DNA from: Berkiella sp964496435
GTDB lineage: Bacteria; Pseudomonadota; Gammaproteobacteria; Berkiellales; Berkiellaceae
Length of the DNA: 64,000 nucleotides
Assembly (NCBI GenBank): GCA_964496435.1
Contig: CAZBZP010000020.1
Span: forward strand, 1-64,000
Direction of reading: 5' to 3'
Below, in pieces: positions 55,437 through 63,671 of this stretch. The first letter of the stretch is position 1. Each line of letters begins with the position of its first letter. The notes beneath the pieces are model-generated. The model saw only the letters and a list, made by a program, of their open reading frames with translations, was not told the origin of the DNA and ran no database searches. The position numbers were made by a program, and so were the translations under genes.

Positions 55437-55445
55437 TGGGAGGCA

Positions 55446-55529
55446 TTATAAATCTGGTTTGTAATCCGATGCCAACACGGAAAAAGACACTATATATAGT
55501 ATTAAGAATAATGCATTAATTAGTTTCAT
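55446..55529 (-). CDS. Possible 27-residue secreted peptide
   Basis: ATG at 55529 with GGTGA five bases upstream. The peptide is almost all signal sequence: Met-Lys-Leu, a hydrophobic core (LFLILYIVSFSVLA), then a short tail SDYKPDL before the stop. It could be a tiny secreted or membrane peptide or the remains of a larger secreted protein. No sequence family is recognisable at this length. Confidence 0.35.
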   Translation of the reverse strand: MKLINALFLILYIVSFSVLASDYKPDL

Positions 55530-55774
55530 TTTTTCACCATTTAAATAAAGCATTACTTTAAAATAGATCAGACTAATAGTTTGTATATAGATATTTTATG
55601 TAAACTCATATTACAATTGTTTGCAAGGTTATTTTAATTATGGGGTAATGTAACCTATTTTTAAAAAGCGCAAGCAATTGAATTTTATATATTTATAGAT
55701 ATTGCTAAAAATTAAGCAAGATTTAGTTTTGCGGAGGTTATACACTATTTTGAGAATTGAATGATATTCGGTTT

Positions 55775-56752
55775 TTAATCCATTAGATCACTTCTATTAC
55801 ATTGTAAAATGCTAGCCTGGCTAAAAAGCGGCTCCTTGCCATTCGCCTTTAAGTGTTTTAACCATTTAAATGTAATATGCGGGTGTTGTTTCTTTATGTG
55901 ATTTACTGCAGTCGGGCCCACCTCGATGATGAGCGTGCCATTAGGATTTAGGTAATCTTTAGCCTGAGCAATGATCCTATTAATGATATCTAAACCATCT
56001 TCACCAGCTTCTAAAGCGATTTTTGGCTCTTTTTTAAATTCCTCAGCACAATTTTTGTATTCTTCACTAGAAACATAAGGTGGGTTGCTGATAATTAAAT
56101 CATATTTACTATCTACATATTCAAATAAATTACTTTGTATACACTTCACTCTATCGTTTAATGCATGCTTATTTATATTTATTTGCGCAACGGCGAGAGC
56201 ATCAGCCGAGATATCAAGCAGATCAACTTGTAGCATTGGCATCAATAAAGCAAGTGTTATCCCTATACAGCCTGAGCCCGTGCACAAATCTAAGACACGG
56301 TAATTTTCCCAATGCGTATTGTTTAAAAAATCCTTAAATCTTGAAGCCATGATTGAGCGGGGTACTAAAACATGTTCATTAACATAGAATTGATAGCCAC
56401 AGAACAAAGTTTCTTGAGTGATATAAGCAACCGGCAATCGCTTGGCTATTCTCAATTCGAATAGTCTGATTATGTTAATAGCTTCTTCTTGGGTTAATTT
56501 ATCATCCCATTTTTTCAAGGGTTTTTTTAAGGCATAGTATGCTAAATATTCAGCCGTGCTCAGTAGGGATTGATCTTTAAAATAATGATGAAAAAGCTTT
56601 TCCTTCTTCATCAGTTTGTAGCCAAGACGAATAATATCCTCAACAGTTGCCTTACCTAGGCGACAAGCAGCTATGAAAGCATTATAGCTTTTATTTCTGC
56701 TTTCATTTTCAGATAAAGTAAGTATTAAATCTTTATCCATCTTGGCCGTCAT
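55775..56752 (-). CDS. prmB: Glutamine N5-methyltransferase, PrmB-like
   Basis: 325 residues, longer than PrmC (about 280) and close to PrmB (about 310). The N-terminal helical domain ends with AYITQETLFCGYQFYVNEHVLVPRS, the family linker. The SAM site is LDLCTGSGCIGI near residue 152 and the catalytic SNPPYVSS near 223. PrmB methylates a Gln of ribosomal protein L3. It is the last gene of the minus-strand operon that starts at 58531, two bases after the DUF1398 gene. Confidence 0.85.
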   Translation of the reverse strand: MTAKMDKDLILTLSENESRNKSYNAFIAACRLGKATVEDIIRLGYKLMKKEKLFHHYFKDQSLLSTAEYLAYYALKKPLKKWDDKLTQEEAINIIRLFELRIAKRLPVAYITQETLFCGYQFYVNEHVLVPRSIMASRFKDFLNNTHWENYRVLDLCTGSGCIGITLALLMPMLQVDLLDISADALAVAQININKHALNDRVKCIQSNLFEYVDSKYDLIISNPPYVSSEEYKNCAEEFKKEPKIALEAGEDGLDIINRIIAQAKDYLNPNGTLIIEVGPTAVNHIKKQHPHITFKWLKHLKANGKEPLFSQASILQCNRSDLMD

Positions 56753-56754
56753 GA

Positions 56755-57156
56755 CTATGGCTCATTCCACAGCGGTACAACTTCAATATGAAATTGGGTT
56801 TCATCCGGATTATAGTAGGTTATGGTTCTCTTAGACATATCAACTACATAATGGGACGCGCCAAAACCTGCAATATCACGAAGAAAAGCTATATAGCTGG
56901 TTTTTTCGGTCATGTGCTTAATAATGGAATCCTTTACGCCTTGCGCTGAAAAGGTTTTGGCAATGTCAATATTATAATACTCTTGTGGTGCAGGTTCTTC
57001 GTATGTGCCAAAGCTTCCTTGAAAAAGCGATTGAAAGCCTTCTCCAAAATGCACAGTGTACGAGCTTACGCCGGCTTTAATCAGCGCTTCAAATGTTTTA
57101 GGGTAGGGCCATTTATTTAATTTTGATTCTAATAATAATTGTTTTAGGTTTTGCAT
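56755..57156 (-). CDS. DUF1398 family protein
   Basis: 133 residues. Family pattern: LIKAGVSSYTVHFGEGFQ near the N-terminus, then DIAGFGASHYVVDMSKRTITYYNP, typical of DUF1398 (phage-envelope-protein-like annotation in databases). Small, soluble, unknown function. Sits between MarR and PrmB with two to three bases between genes, so it is co-transcribed. Confidence 0.85.
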   Translation of the reverse strand: MQNLKQLLLESKLNKWPYPKTFEALIKAGVSSYTVHFGEGFQSLFQGSFGTYEEPAPQEYYNIDIAKTFSAQGVKDSIIKHMTEKTSYIAFLRDIAGFGASHYVVDMSKRTITYYNPDETQFHIEVVPLWNEP

Positions 57157-57159
57157 AAT

Positions 57160-57633
57160 TTACTTCTCCTCATTTTTATCGAGTAACCAACCATCCAAGC
57201 TCATATCAGGTATATTTGCGATGATTGATTTCATTATATGGCGTAGTTGATTAATTTCTGTGCTGGATAAATGCCCAAAAAAAGTCAGCTCATTTTGTTT
57301 TGCTTCTTCAATCAATTTGGGCACTAATTTTTCAGCTTTTGAGCTTAATTCTATGATACCAGAGCGTCTGTCCTTACCCGGCTTATGATTAAGTAAATTC
57401 TCAGCAACCAGCTTTTCTACTACCCGCGAGATACTTGCCTTATCTACTTCAATGTAGTTTGCCAATTCGCTGATTGAGCTCGCCTTTTGATCATAGATAG
57501 CGACCATAATACACCAAGCAGGAACGCTGACATTATATGATGCCAGACGATCTTCAAAAGCCTGATGCACTTTAGCTCGCAACCTGCTTAACCAGTAACC
57601 TATATGTATTTTTAAAGTATTATTACTGTTCAT
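57160..57633 (-). CDS. MarR-family transcriptional regulator
   Basis: 157 residues. Winged helix-turn-helix with SISELANYIEVDKASISRVVEKLVAENLL and the wing GKDRRSGIIELSSKAEKLV, flanked by dimerisation helices. It overlaps the upstream hydrolase gene by 11 bases. MarR proteins are usually released by a small ligand; the adjacent hydrolase may act on that compound. The operator at 58560-58593 is the likely site of autoregulation. Confidence 0.92.
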   Translation of the reverse strand: MNSNNTLKIHIGYWLSRLRAKVHQAFEDRLASYNVSVPAWCIMVAIYDQKASSISELANYIEVDKASISRVVEKLVAENLLNHKPGKDRRSGIIELSSKAEKLVPKLIEEAKQNELTFFGHLSSTEINQLRHIMKSIIANIPDMSLDGWLLDKNEEK

Positions 57634-58531
57634 GTTGTTCTAATATAAAAGTATCTACCCAATTTGCAATTTTTGATGATATTTCCATTGGATAATCTTC
57701 AGGGTGAGAATATTTTCCTGTTCCCAAATATACACCTGTAACATTATTTGCTTCTCTAATAAATTCTTCAGCTTTAGAGCGTGTAAAGAAAGCAGCAGGA
57801 TCGGTGTAGAAGAATAGCTGGGGCATTCGACTTTGTTTCATCCAATTATAGTTTTTATCCACAATATCACAAAAGTCTTTGGGTGTGTTTTCTATAGGTA
57901 AATTTCTCGGCCCTCCATCCCATAGTACTTTTCTGCGTTCAGGTTCTTTGAAAGGCATGGCGTAAGCCTCGATTTCTTCCATTGTGAAGTCACGCAAAGC
58001 GCTTTTACTAAATGCATGATTTATCAAAGCATTTTGATTAATAATCAAATCATGGTTGAGAGCAGGGTCTCGAAATTTTTTGAAAAAATCACGTGCTTGA
58101 GCATTGGAAGGGTTAAAGTCGTCCCATTGTTTGAAGGCACCAAGCATCGGTTCTAAGTATGCAATGGCTTTGGTATTGTTCTCATGCGTTCTAGCATACC
58201 AGACTCCTAAATTAGCACCGTAGCTATGACCTACTATAATAAGATTTTTTAAATCCCTCAATTTGATAAATTCGCATAGGTATGTAAATTGCGTGCTTTG
58301 ATCATAATTAATGGCAGGAAAATCAGATTTGCCGTGTCCAATCATATCGACAGCAATACACCGAGCAGCGCCTTGTAGCGTTTTAATAACATTGCGCCAC
58401 AGAAAAGACCACGATGGCGTTCCATGCAAGAACAATATAGATGGGCCTGTTCCAACATCGATATAATGCATTTTGGCGCCAAAAATGTCTATAAACTGAG
58501 ATTCAAAGGGGTATTGGTACAATTTTGTCAT
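57623..58531 (-). CDS. Alpha/beta hydrolase of the haloalkane-dehalogenase group with Ser nucleophile
   Basis: 302 residues. Sequence around the oxyanion loop (LHGTPSWSFLWRNVI) and IAVDMIGHGKSDFPA is typical of haloalkane dehalogenases, but the nucleophile elbow is VGHSYGANLG near residue 102: Ser takes the place of the dehalogenase Asp. It is therefore more likely an esterase or epoxide/lactone hydrolase than a dehalogenase. A DP acid region (FYTDPAAFF) and a late His (YSHPED) complete a triad. First gene of the MarR operon. Confidence 0.85.
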   Translation of the reverse strand: MTKLYQYPFESQFIDIFGAKMHYIDVGTGPSILFLHGTPSWSFLWRNVIKTLQGAARCIAVDMIGHGKSDFPAINYDQSTQFTYLCEFIKLRDLKNLIIVGHSYGANLGVWYARTHENNTKAIAYLEPMLGAFKQWDDFNPSNAQARDFFKKFRDPALNHDLIINQNALINHAFSKSALRDFTMEEIEAYAMPFKEPERRKVLWDGGPRNLPIENTPKDFCDIVDKNYNWMKQSRMPQLFFYTDPAAFFTRSKAEEFIREANNVTGVYLGTGKYSHPEDYPMEISSKIANWVDTFILEQHEQ

Positions 58532-58559
58532 CAGGCACTCTTTAATTTATATGCTCGCC

Positions 58560-58593
58560 ATTTTAGTTGTCATGACAACACTTGTCAAGACAA
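58560..58593 (-). promoter_or_regulatory. MarR-type operator inside the hydrolase-marR promoter
   Basis: On the minus strand: TTGACA (58588-58583), exactly 17 bases, TAAAAT (58565-58560). The 14-bp palindrome GTTGTCATGACAAC (58566-58579) fills the spacer between the two boxes. A second near-palindrome TTGTCAAGACAA (58582-58593) covers the -35. A protein bound here would block RNA polymerase, as MarR dimers do. The start codon follows about 30 bases downstream. Confidence 0.8.
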
Positions 58594-58826
58594 CGTTGAT
58601 GGCTATAAAAAGAGTATATACAAGAAAGACTTCTACAACTGTCTTTGCTACGAGAGGTGAGATAAAGAAGCCTAAGGTTTTGACGATAAATTACTGTCAA
58701 ATCCGAATTGGTGCAGAGAAAGTAACATGAAATATGAAAAGGCGGCCTCGCGAATTTTCTTTGGTTTACATGAGTAGACCAAAGAACTAACGTAAAGAGA
58801 AATAGCGCTGAAATGCAGAGGTAGAA

Positions 58827-59609
58827 ATGGCATCTTTATTCTTTTGGGTTCTGCTGATTGTATTTAATATCATTGCTATTATCTTTTTCTTTAAAGTTGG
58901 CTTTTTCTATGAAAAGAGGGAAAGGCTCAAGGGCGTAAAAAGGGATAATTTACAAATTGCAGAAGGCGCTATATTTGCTCTGCTTGGTTTGCTTGTTGCC
59001 TTTACATTTTCATCTGCAAATAAAAAATTTGATGACCGAAGGGTTTTGATTATTGAAGAGTCAAATGCCATAGGCACAGCTTATCTAAGATTATCTTTAC
59101 TTAGCAAAGAAGAACGCAAAGATATTAGGCAGGAATTTATAAAATATCTTGATTTAAGAGAAGAATTTTATAAAAACATCAATGATTATGACCTTGCTAA
59201 AAGCTTGTTTGCAAAGTCACTAGAGCAACAAAATAAGATCTGGGATAAGTCAGTAGCTGCTTGCCAGCATAATAAAGAAACGGATAGCTGCAAATTGTTA
59301 TTACCTGCACTAAATTCAATGTTTGATATTGGTTCAGAGCGTGTCTTTCACCTCTTGTTGCACCCACATATTATTATTTTTGTTTTGCTGTTTGGTATCA
59401 TTTATCTCAGTGCGCTTTTAAGTGGCTATAGCGTTTCCTATAAAGACATGAAAAATTCATTCCATGTAGTATGCTACATCGTTGTCATCGTCATCGTCAC
59501 TTACGTTATTGTCGATCTTGAATACCCACGCCTAGGATTTATCAAAATTTCAGAGATGGATAATGCCTTTTTAAATACTAAACAATCTATACAAGATGAT
59601 AAGGAATAG
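58827..59609 (+). CDS. Bestrophin-like DUF4239 membrane protein
   Basis: 260 residues with four membrane helices in two pairs: FFWVLLIVFNIIAIIFFFKV and GAIFALLGLLVAFTFSSANKKFDDRR at the N-terminus, then IIIFVLLFGIIYLSALLSGYS and VVCYIVVIVIVTYVIVDLEYPRLGF at the end. The family signatures EESNAIGTAYLRLSLL and DLEYPRLGFI mark DUF4239, called bestrophin-like. The function in bacteria is unknown; an ion channel role is a guess from the name. Confidence 0.85.
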   Translation: MASLFFWVLLIVFNIIAIIFFFKVGFFYEKRERLKGVKRDNLQIAEGAIFALLGLLVAFTFSSANKKFDDRRVLIIEESNAIGTAYLRLSLLSKEERKDIRQEFIKYLDLREEFYKNINDYDLAKSLFAKSLEQQNKIWDKSVAACQHNKETDSCKLLLPALNSMFDIGSERVFHLLLHPHIIIFVLLFGIIYLSALLSGYSVSYKDMKNSFHVVCYIVVIVIVTYVIVDLEYPRLGFIKISEMDNAFLNTKQSIQDDKE

Positions 59610-59725
59610 TATCTTAAACAATATTTTCATCCTATATTGCTCATTTCTACCTCTTTCACCTAAAATGGCGCTAAATTAGGAAAAATCAATTTAGTTAGCA
59701 TTCATTTGCAAATTGGGGAGTGAGT

Positions 59726-60370
59726 ATGTTGTTAGATGGCCCAGGACATAGAAGGGAACGGGGTATAGAAGAAGATGATGATGATGAAATTGTAATTGAA
59801 ACTGAGCATTCGCCAATAAAATATACCCTCGTTGTTCCAGCTATTGTATGTGATTCATGCGTCAAGACACTTAAATTCTTATTGAGTGATTTTGCCTTAA
59901 ATAAGGCTACCAACTTTATTTTCGGCAGTGTTGAAACCAAAAAAATAACTATTACAACAAATCCAAATGTAGCTGTAGAAAAACTGTTAGATTGCATTAT
60001 AGACGCTGGATATGATTCTCCTTTGCCATACGAATTTAAAGAGGATTCTAAAAAAAGGCAAAAGGGAGCTGAGCATGGATTCTTAACTGCAGATAATTTT
60101 AATCCTGGCAATATAGTAGCAAAAAACACGGGCGTGCCCATCGTTCATCATTTTCGTATTACAACCTCAAGAACGAATGCTTGTTTGGATGGTATTGTTG
60201 AGCAATTTAAAGGTTTAAATCTACAAAGCGCACATAATGGCGAAGGCGTTGTTGCTGTTGAAGTAGATTCAAGTGTCGCCGGTGAGCAGTTAGAACAAGC
60301 TATCTATAGCATGACTGGGCATAGCTCTACGCCCGTCTCTAGTGAAAAGAAATTTAAGTTTAACCAATAG
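59726..60370 (+). CDS. Tandem heavy-metal-associated-like domain protein
   Basis: 214 residues from ATG 59726, five bases after GGGGAG; GTG 59720 overlaps that site and is less likely. Residues about 32-98 form an HMA-like fold with a CDSC metal motif (VPAIVCDSCVKTLKFLL) and the strand KITITTNPNVAVEKLLDCIIDAGYD. Residues about 138-198 repeat the fold without CxxC (RTNACLDGIVEQF). The N-terminus has an acidic run. Similar pairs act in copper chaperones such as Ccs, where one domain loses its site; a copper role is inference. Confidence 0.7.
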   Translation: MLLDGPGHRRERGIEEDDDDEIVIETEHSPIKYTLVVPAIVCDSCVKTLKFLLSDFALNKATNFIFGSVETKKITITTNPNVAVEKLLDCIIDAGYDSPLPYEFKEDSKKRQKGAEHGFLTADNFNPGNIVAKNTGVPIVHHFRITTSRTNACLDGIVEQFKGLNLQSAHNGEGVVAVEVDSSVAGEQLEQAIYSMTGHSSTPVSSEKKFKFNQ

Positions 60371-60382
60371 TATGATTAAAGA

Positions 60383-60404
60383 GGGGCCCACGGCCCCTTT
60401 TCTT
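60383..60404 (+). terminator. Rho-independent terminator
   Basis: GGGGCC, loop CAC, GGCCCC, then TTTTCTT, shortly after the HMA-like gene. A compact GC stem with a T-tract; standard intrinsic terminator. Confidence 0.85.
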
Positions 60405-60530
60405 ATAAACCTAACAAAAAGCAAGTTTAGCACCTAATTTAGACCGAACCATCCCTTTCATGCCCTAGGACTTTAAGATAACATATCCAAAAAATAGTGG
60501 ATTATCACTCAAACCACACGGAGCCGTGAT

Positions 60531-61508
60531 TTGAATAAAAGGATTTTATTGTTACTTGCCTTAGTAATATCAAACCAATCATTTGCTTATGAGTATACAA
60601 ATGGCAGAACAAGCTTTATCGCTGATTTGTTGATTTGGAAATTAAGAGAGGGCTCAGCAGATAACTGGGGACAAATCATCGCACCAAGTGGCGAAAATCA
60701 GCCCATAGCACTCCTTGATGTGCCTTTCAATTGGCAAGCAGGCTTTAGAGTAGGATTAGGCCATCATTTTGAGCAATGCCCTTGGGATGTGTTCCTTGCC
60801 TTCACAAGATACCATACAGAAAAAACAAGCCATGTAGCTACAAATGAGGGTGGCATTTACTCAGCCTATTTAGCAAATTTTTACGTAAATAATGCTGATG
60901 GCGCAAACTTTGGCCCTAATTACCATAATGCTGGGATCCAATGGACATTTTCCTATAATACCCTCGATTTAGAATTAGGCCGCAATTTTACTTTCGACAC
61001 CATTCTCAAGCTTCGTCCTAAAATGGGATTAAAGGCAGCCATTATCAATCAAGACATTGATACGCAATGGCAAAATCCTACGGTAGCTACAAATTTCAAT
61101 GCTGCAACTGAGAATATTCAAAATCATTTTTGGGGGATTGGACCTTATCTTGGCTTAGACACCACGTGGTTTTTATTTGGTAGTGGTAATAAGGGCGTTC
61201 ATCTCTTTGCTAATATTTTAGGCAGCCTCATGTCTGGCCACTGGCGTTTTAAAGACAATTTTGAAAACAATGCACCACTCACGATAGATATTAATAGCGA
61301 TAATATCCATACCGTTGCAACCATGGCAGCAGGGCAGTTTGGCATCCAATGGATGTGCTGTTTTGTCGGTAATAAAACGCGAGTACGCTTAGGATATGAA
61401 GCGCAAGTTTGGTTCAATCAGCTTCAATATTACTCCTTTAATATGGGCAGATTAGATAACTTGATGTCATTGCAAGGCCTCCTTTTAGACATGAAAATTC
61501 ATTTTTAA
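60531..61508 (+). CDS. Legionella-type major outer membrane protein (Lpg1974 family), paralogue 1
   Basis: 325 residues from TTG 60531, with GGAG seven bases upstream. Signal peptide cut near SFA-YEY. The mature beta-barrel shows family landmarks: FIADLLIWKLREGSADNW, FNWQAGFRVGLGHHF, LDLELGRNFTFD, LRPKMGLKAAIINQDID, GIGPYLGLDTTW. It ends in Phe (MKIHF), the usual outer-membrane insertion signal. Forms a pore in the outer membrane; in Legionella MOMP is also an adhesin. Confidence 0.9.
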   Translation: MNKRILLLLALVISNQSFAYEYTNGRTSFIADLLIWKLREGSADNWGQIIAPSGENQPIALLDVPFNWQAGFRVGLGHHFEQCPWDVFLAFTRYHTEKTSHVATNEGGIYSAYLANFYVNNADGANFGPNYHNAGIQWTFSYNTLDLELGRNFTFDTILKLRPKMGLKAAIINQDIDTQWQNPTVATNFNAATENIQNHFWGIGPYLGLDTTWFLFGSGNKGVHLFANILGSLMSGHWRFKDNFENNAPLTIDINSDNIHTVATMAAGQFGIQWMCCFVGNKTRVRLGYEAQVWFNQLQYYSFNMGRLDNLMSLQGLLLDMKIHF

Positions 61509-61520
61509 TGAAGCAAGATA

Positions 61521-62459
61521 ATGAAAAATAAATTAAAATCAGTTTTGTTGTTTTGTAGTTTATCAAGCTGTTGTGTTCATGCTGGCATGTTTACACCCAG
61601 CATAGATCTACTTTACTGGCATGCCTCTCAAGAAACCTCCTCTTTCTGGTCCAGTGTTATTACGGTGCCTACTGCTAATGAGATAGTTTATAGTCCTCCC
61701 AATAATCAATTTGGTTGGGACACGGGTGTTCGTCTTGGGTTATCTTATGAACCTGGAAAACATTATTGGGATACAAGTCTTGTTTGGACACATTTTTCTA
61801 GCGCAAAAGATAATTATCTAAAATTATCTGCTCAAATTGTTGCTCCTGAGTTTTTCAGTGGTTTTTTAAGCCGAGATCTCTTTTTTGGTGCTGATGTCGA
61901 TTGGCAGCTCAGCATGCACACAGTTGATCTGAAAGCAAGTCATGCTGTGCCAATAACACAAAAATTTACCATCAAACCTAGCATAGGGCTTAAGGTAGCA
62001 AGTATTCATCAAGACATTGAAGCGGTATGGGACGCGCTTATCTATGCATCAAATGAGAAGCTAAAACATCATTTTCATGGCGTTGGACCTCGGTTTGGTT
62101 TGGAAACACAATGGAATATACATTCGCATTTGAGTTTTGTAGCTGATTTTGCTGCTGCTTTTATGTGGGGTAAATGGACAATAGAAGACACCTATTCAAG
62201 ACCCCGCGCATTATTTGGTCTTATTGCACCCACTACAATAACTACAAGTATGAATGAACCTAAACTAGGAACCCTCATGCTAGAGTATTTTCTAGGTCTG
62301 CAATGGCAATCGCATACCCAACATAACATTACCCTACAATTAGGTTTTGAATCGCAATTTTGGGCTAATCAATTAAGAGTCACAACCTTTCAGATACTTC
62401 CTTTACATGGTGATTTGACATTACAAGGTGGAACATGTCGCTTTCAAATCGACTTATAA
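61521..62459 (+). CDS. Legionella-type major outer membrane protein, paralogue 2
   Basis: 312 residues with a signal peptide that has a Cys pair (SSCCVHAG). Landmarks: IDLLYWHASQETSSFW, GWDTGVRLGLSYEPG, TVDLKASHAVPIT, IKPSIGLKVASIHQDIEAVW, GVGPRFGLETQWN. The barrel ends FQIDL. It starts 12 bases after paralogue 1 and so is in the same transcript. The three copies are quite diverged, so the duplications are old. Confidence 0.88.
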   Translation: MKNKLKSVLLFCSLSSCCVHAGMFTPSIDLLYWHASQETSSFWSSVITVPTANEIVYSPPNNQFGWDTGVRLGLSYEPGKHYWDTSLVWTHFSSAKDNYLKLSAQIVAPEFFSGFLSRDLFFGADVDWQLSMHTVDLKASHAVPITQKFTIKPSIGLKVASIHQDIEAVWDALIYASNEKLKHHFHGVGPRFGLETQWNIHSHLSFVADFAAAFMWGKWTIEDTYSRPRALFGLIAPTTITTSMNEPKLGTLMLEYFLGLQWQSHTQHNITLQLGFESQFWANQLRVTTFQILPLHGDLTLQGGTCRFQIDL

Positions 62460-63343
62460 TATTATCTAGCATACTATTTGTTCCCACTGTGAATGCCTTT
62501 GATATATCGGTTGACGCCCTATATTGGCGCGCAACTGAATCTTTTGATTGGGTCATGATTAACGATAGAAATGTACCTCATCAAAATGTTTCCTACAAAA
62601 CGGCGAACTTCCAATTTGAGCCTGGCTTTAGAGTAGGGGTAGGAACACAAGGTGAGTGGGATACTTTGTTGAGCTATACCCGATATCATACTGATATGTC
62701 ATCAACTGCGACGGGAAAATTAACCCCAACCCTATTGGCAAGCAAGATGGCGCAGCCTAATGGCGCTTATTTTTATCAATCAGGCAATATAAATTTTGCT
62801 ATTCACTATAACGTTATAGATGCCGAGCTTGCTAAAACCTTTGAATGGGATAGACAAATAGAGATCCAGCCCTTCATTGGTTTAAGAGGCGCCTGGATTG
62901 ATCAGTCTATTGATACTCGTTTGCAGGGGGATATTTCTGTAAGTGAAAATGTTGAAAATAATTTTAAAGGTGTAGGCCCCAAAGCTGGTATTAATACCGC
63001 TTTTACAGTATATCGATGCAATCAGTCCCAATTTCAATTGTTCGCTAATTTTGCAACAGCTTATTTATGGGGACACTGGTCAATCAATGATGCCCTTTCT
63101 GACAACAACAATAGAACTATTCTCATAGAAAACAAAAACAGAAACCAGGCTTCTGTTGGTTTTGAAACTGCGCTTGGTTTGAAATGGAACTATCAAAACT
63201 GGTCATTAAACTTTAGCTATGAAATGAGTGATTGGCTAAATCAGTTCCAAATTTTTGATGATGGCACTGGTGGCCATAGCAACGATCTGGTATTACAGGG
63301 CCTGAGAGCGGGCTTTACATATCAATTTCCAACATCACGGTAA
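62435..63343 (+). CDS. Legionella-type major outer membrane protein, paralogue 3
   Basis: 302 residues. Starts inside the end of paralogue 2 (25-base overlap, different frame), with AAGGTGG four bases upstream of the ATG. Signal peptide cut near VNA-FDI. Landmarks: VDALYWRATESFDWVM, FEPGFRVGVGTQGEW, NVIDAELAKTFEWD, IQPFIGLRGAWIDQSIDT, GVGPKAGINT. The terminal strand is followed by a short polar tail (FTYQFPTSR). The tight overlap suggests coupled expression of the barrel set. Confidence 0.88.
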   Translation: MSLSNRLIILSSILFVPTVNAFDISVDALYWRATESFDWVMINDRNVPHQNVSYKTANFQFEPGFRVGVGTQGEWDTLLSYTRYHTDMSSTATGKLTPTLLASKMAQPNGAYFYQSGNINFAIHYNVIDAELAKTFEWDRQIEIQPFIGLRGAWIDQSIDTRLQGDISVSENVENNFKGVGPKAGINTAFTVYRCNQSQFQLFANFATAYLWGHWSINDALSDNNNRTILIENKNRNQASVGFETALGLKWNYQNWSLNFSYEMSDWLNQFQIFDDGTGGHSNDLVLQGLRAGFTYQFPTSR

Positions 63344-63483
63344 CAATTGGCTGGGGCTTTTATAAAATTGGCCACCATATTTAGTTGCACACCCAACTGT
63401 GTCAATCGCTTAGAATGACGTATTATCTACCACATTTACATTGCCTAAACCTAAGTTCATTTGCTAATATCCATTCCCTAAAA

Positions 63484-63625
63484 GATAGGTCTTCTCGGCA
63501 TGGATGGGATTGAGAACTGGCAAATAGTCTTATTTGCCAAGTATTAAGAGAGTAAACGGGTTTATCGTTAAGGTAGCATTTTTGTTCATTATCGAGGATA
63601 CCTGTGACTAAGCACAATTACCTTA
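63484..63625 (+). ncRNA. Structured leader RNA, copy C
   Basis: Third copy of the leader family. Outer helix GATA+GGTCT (63484-63492) with GGGTT+TATC (63558-63566). Inner helix TTCTC with GAGAA (63492-63516). Side hairpin GGCAAATA with TATTTGCC around a four-base loop (63519-63538). Downstream TAAGGTA (63569-63575) pairs with TACCTTA (63619-63625), the counterpart of CAGGTG with CACCTG in copies A and B but with different bases. It leads into the open frame at 63672. Confidence 0.58.
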
Positions 63626-63671
63626 GCTCATATCTAACTTATTCAATAAACGTTCTGCGAGCTTGCTTATC

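Noticed and set aside
57623..58531. Haloalkane dehalogenase
   Set aside because: The overall pattern fits but the nucleophile is Ser in GHSYG, so the dehalogenase label was not used.
58424..58660. Open frame of 78 codons on the plus strand across the marR promoter
   Set aside because: It overlaps the hydrolase start and the operator on the opposite strand and has a cysteine- and tyrosine-rich composition unlike a real gene.
44006..63625. The three leader copies as ends of an insertion sequence or MITE
   Set aside because: Conservation is of paired blocks with variable sequence between, there are no terminal repeats or target duplications, and each copy has the same orientation to its downstream gene.
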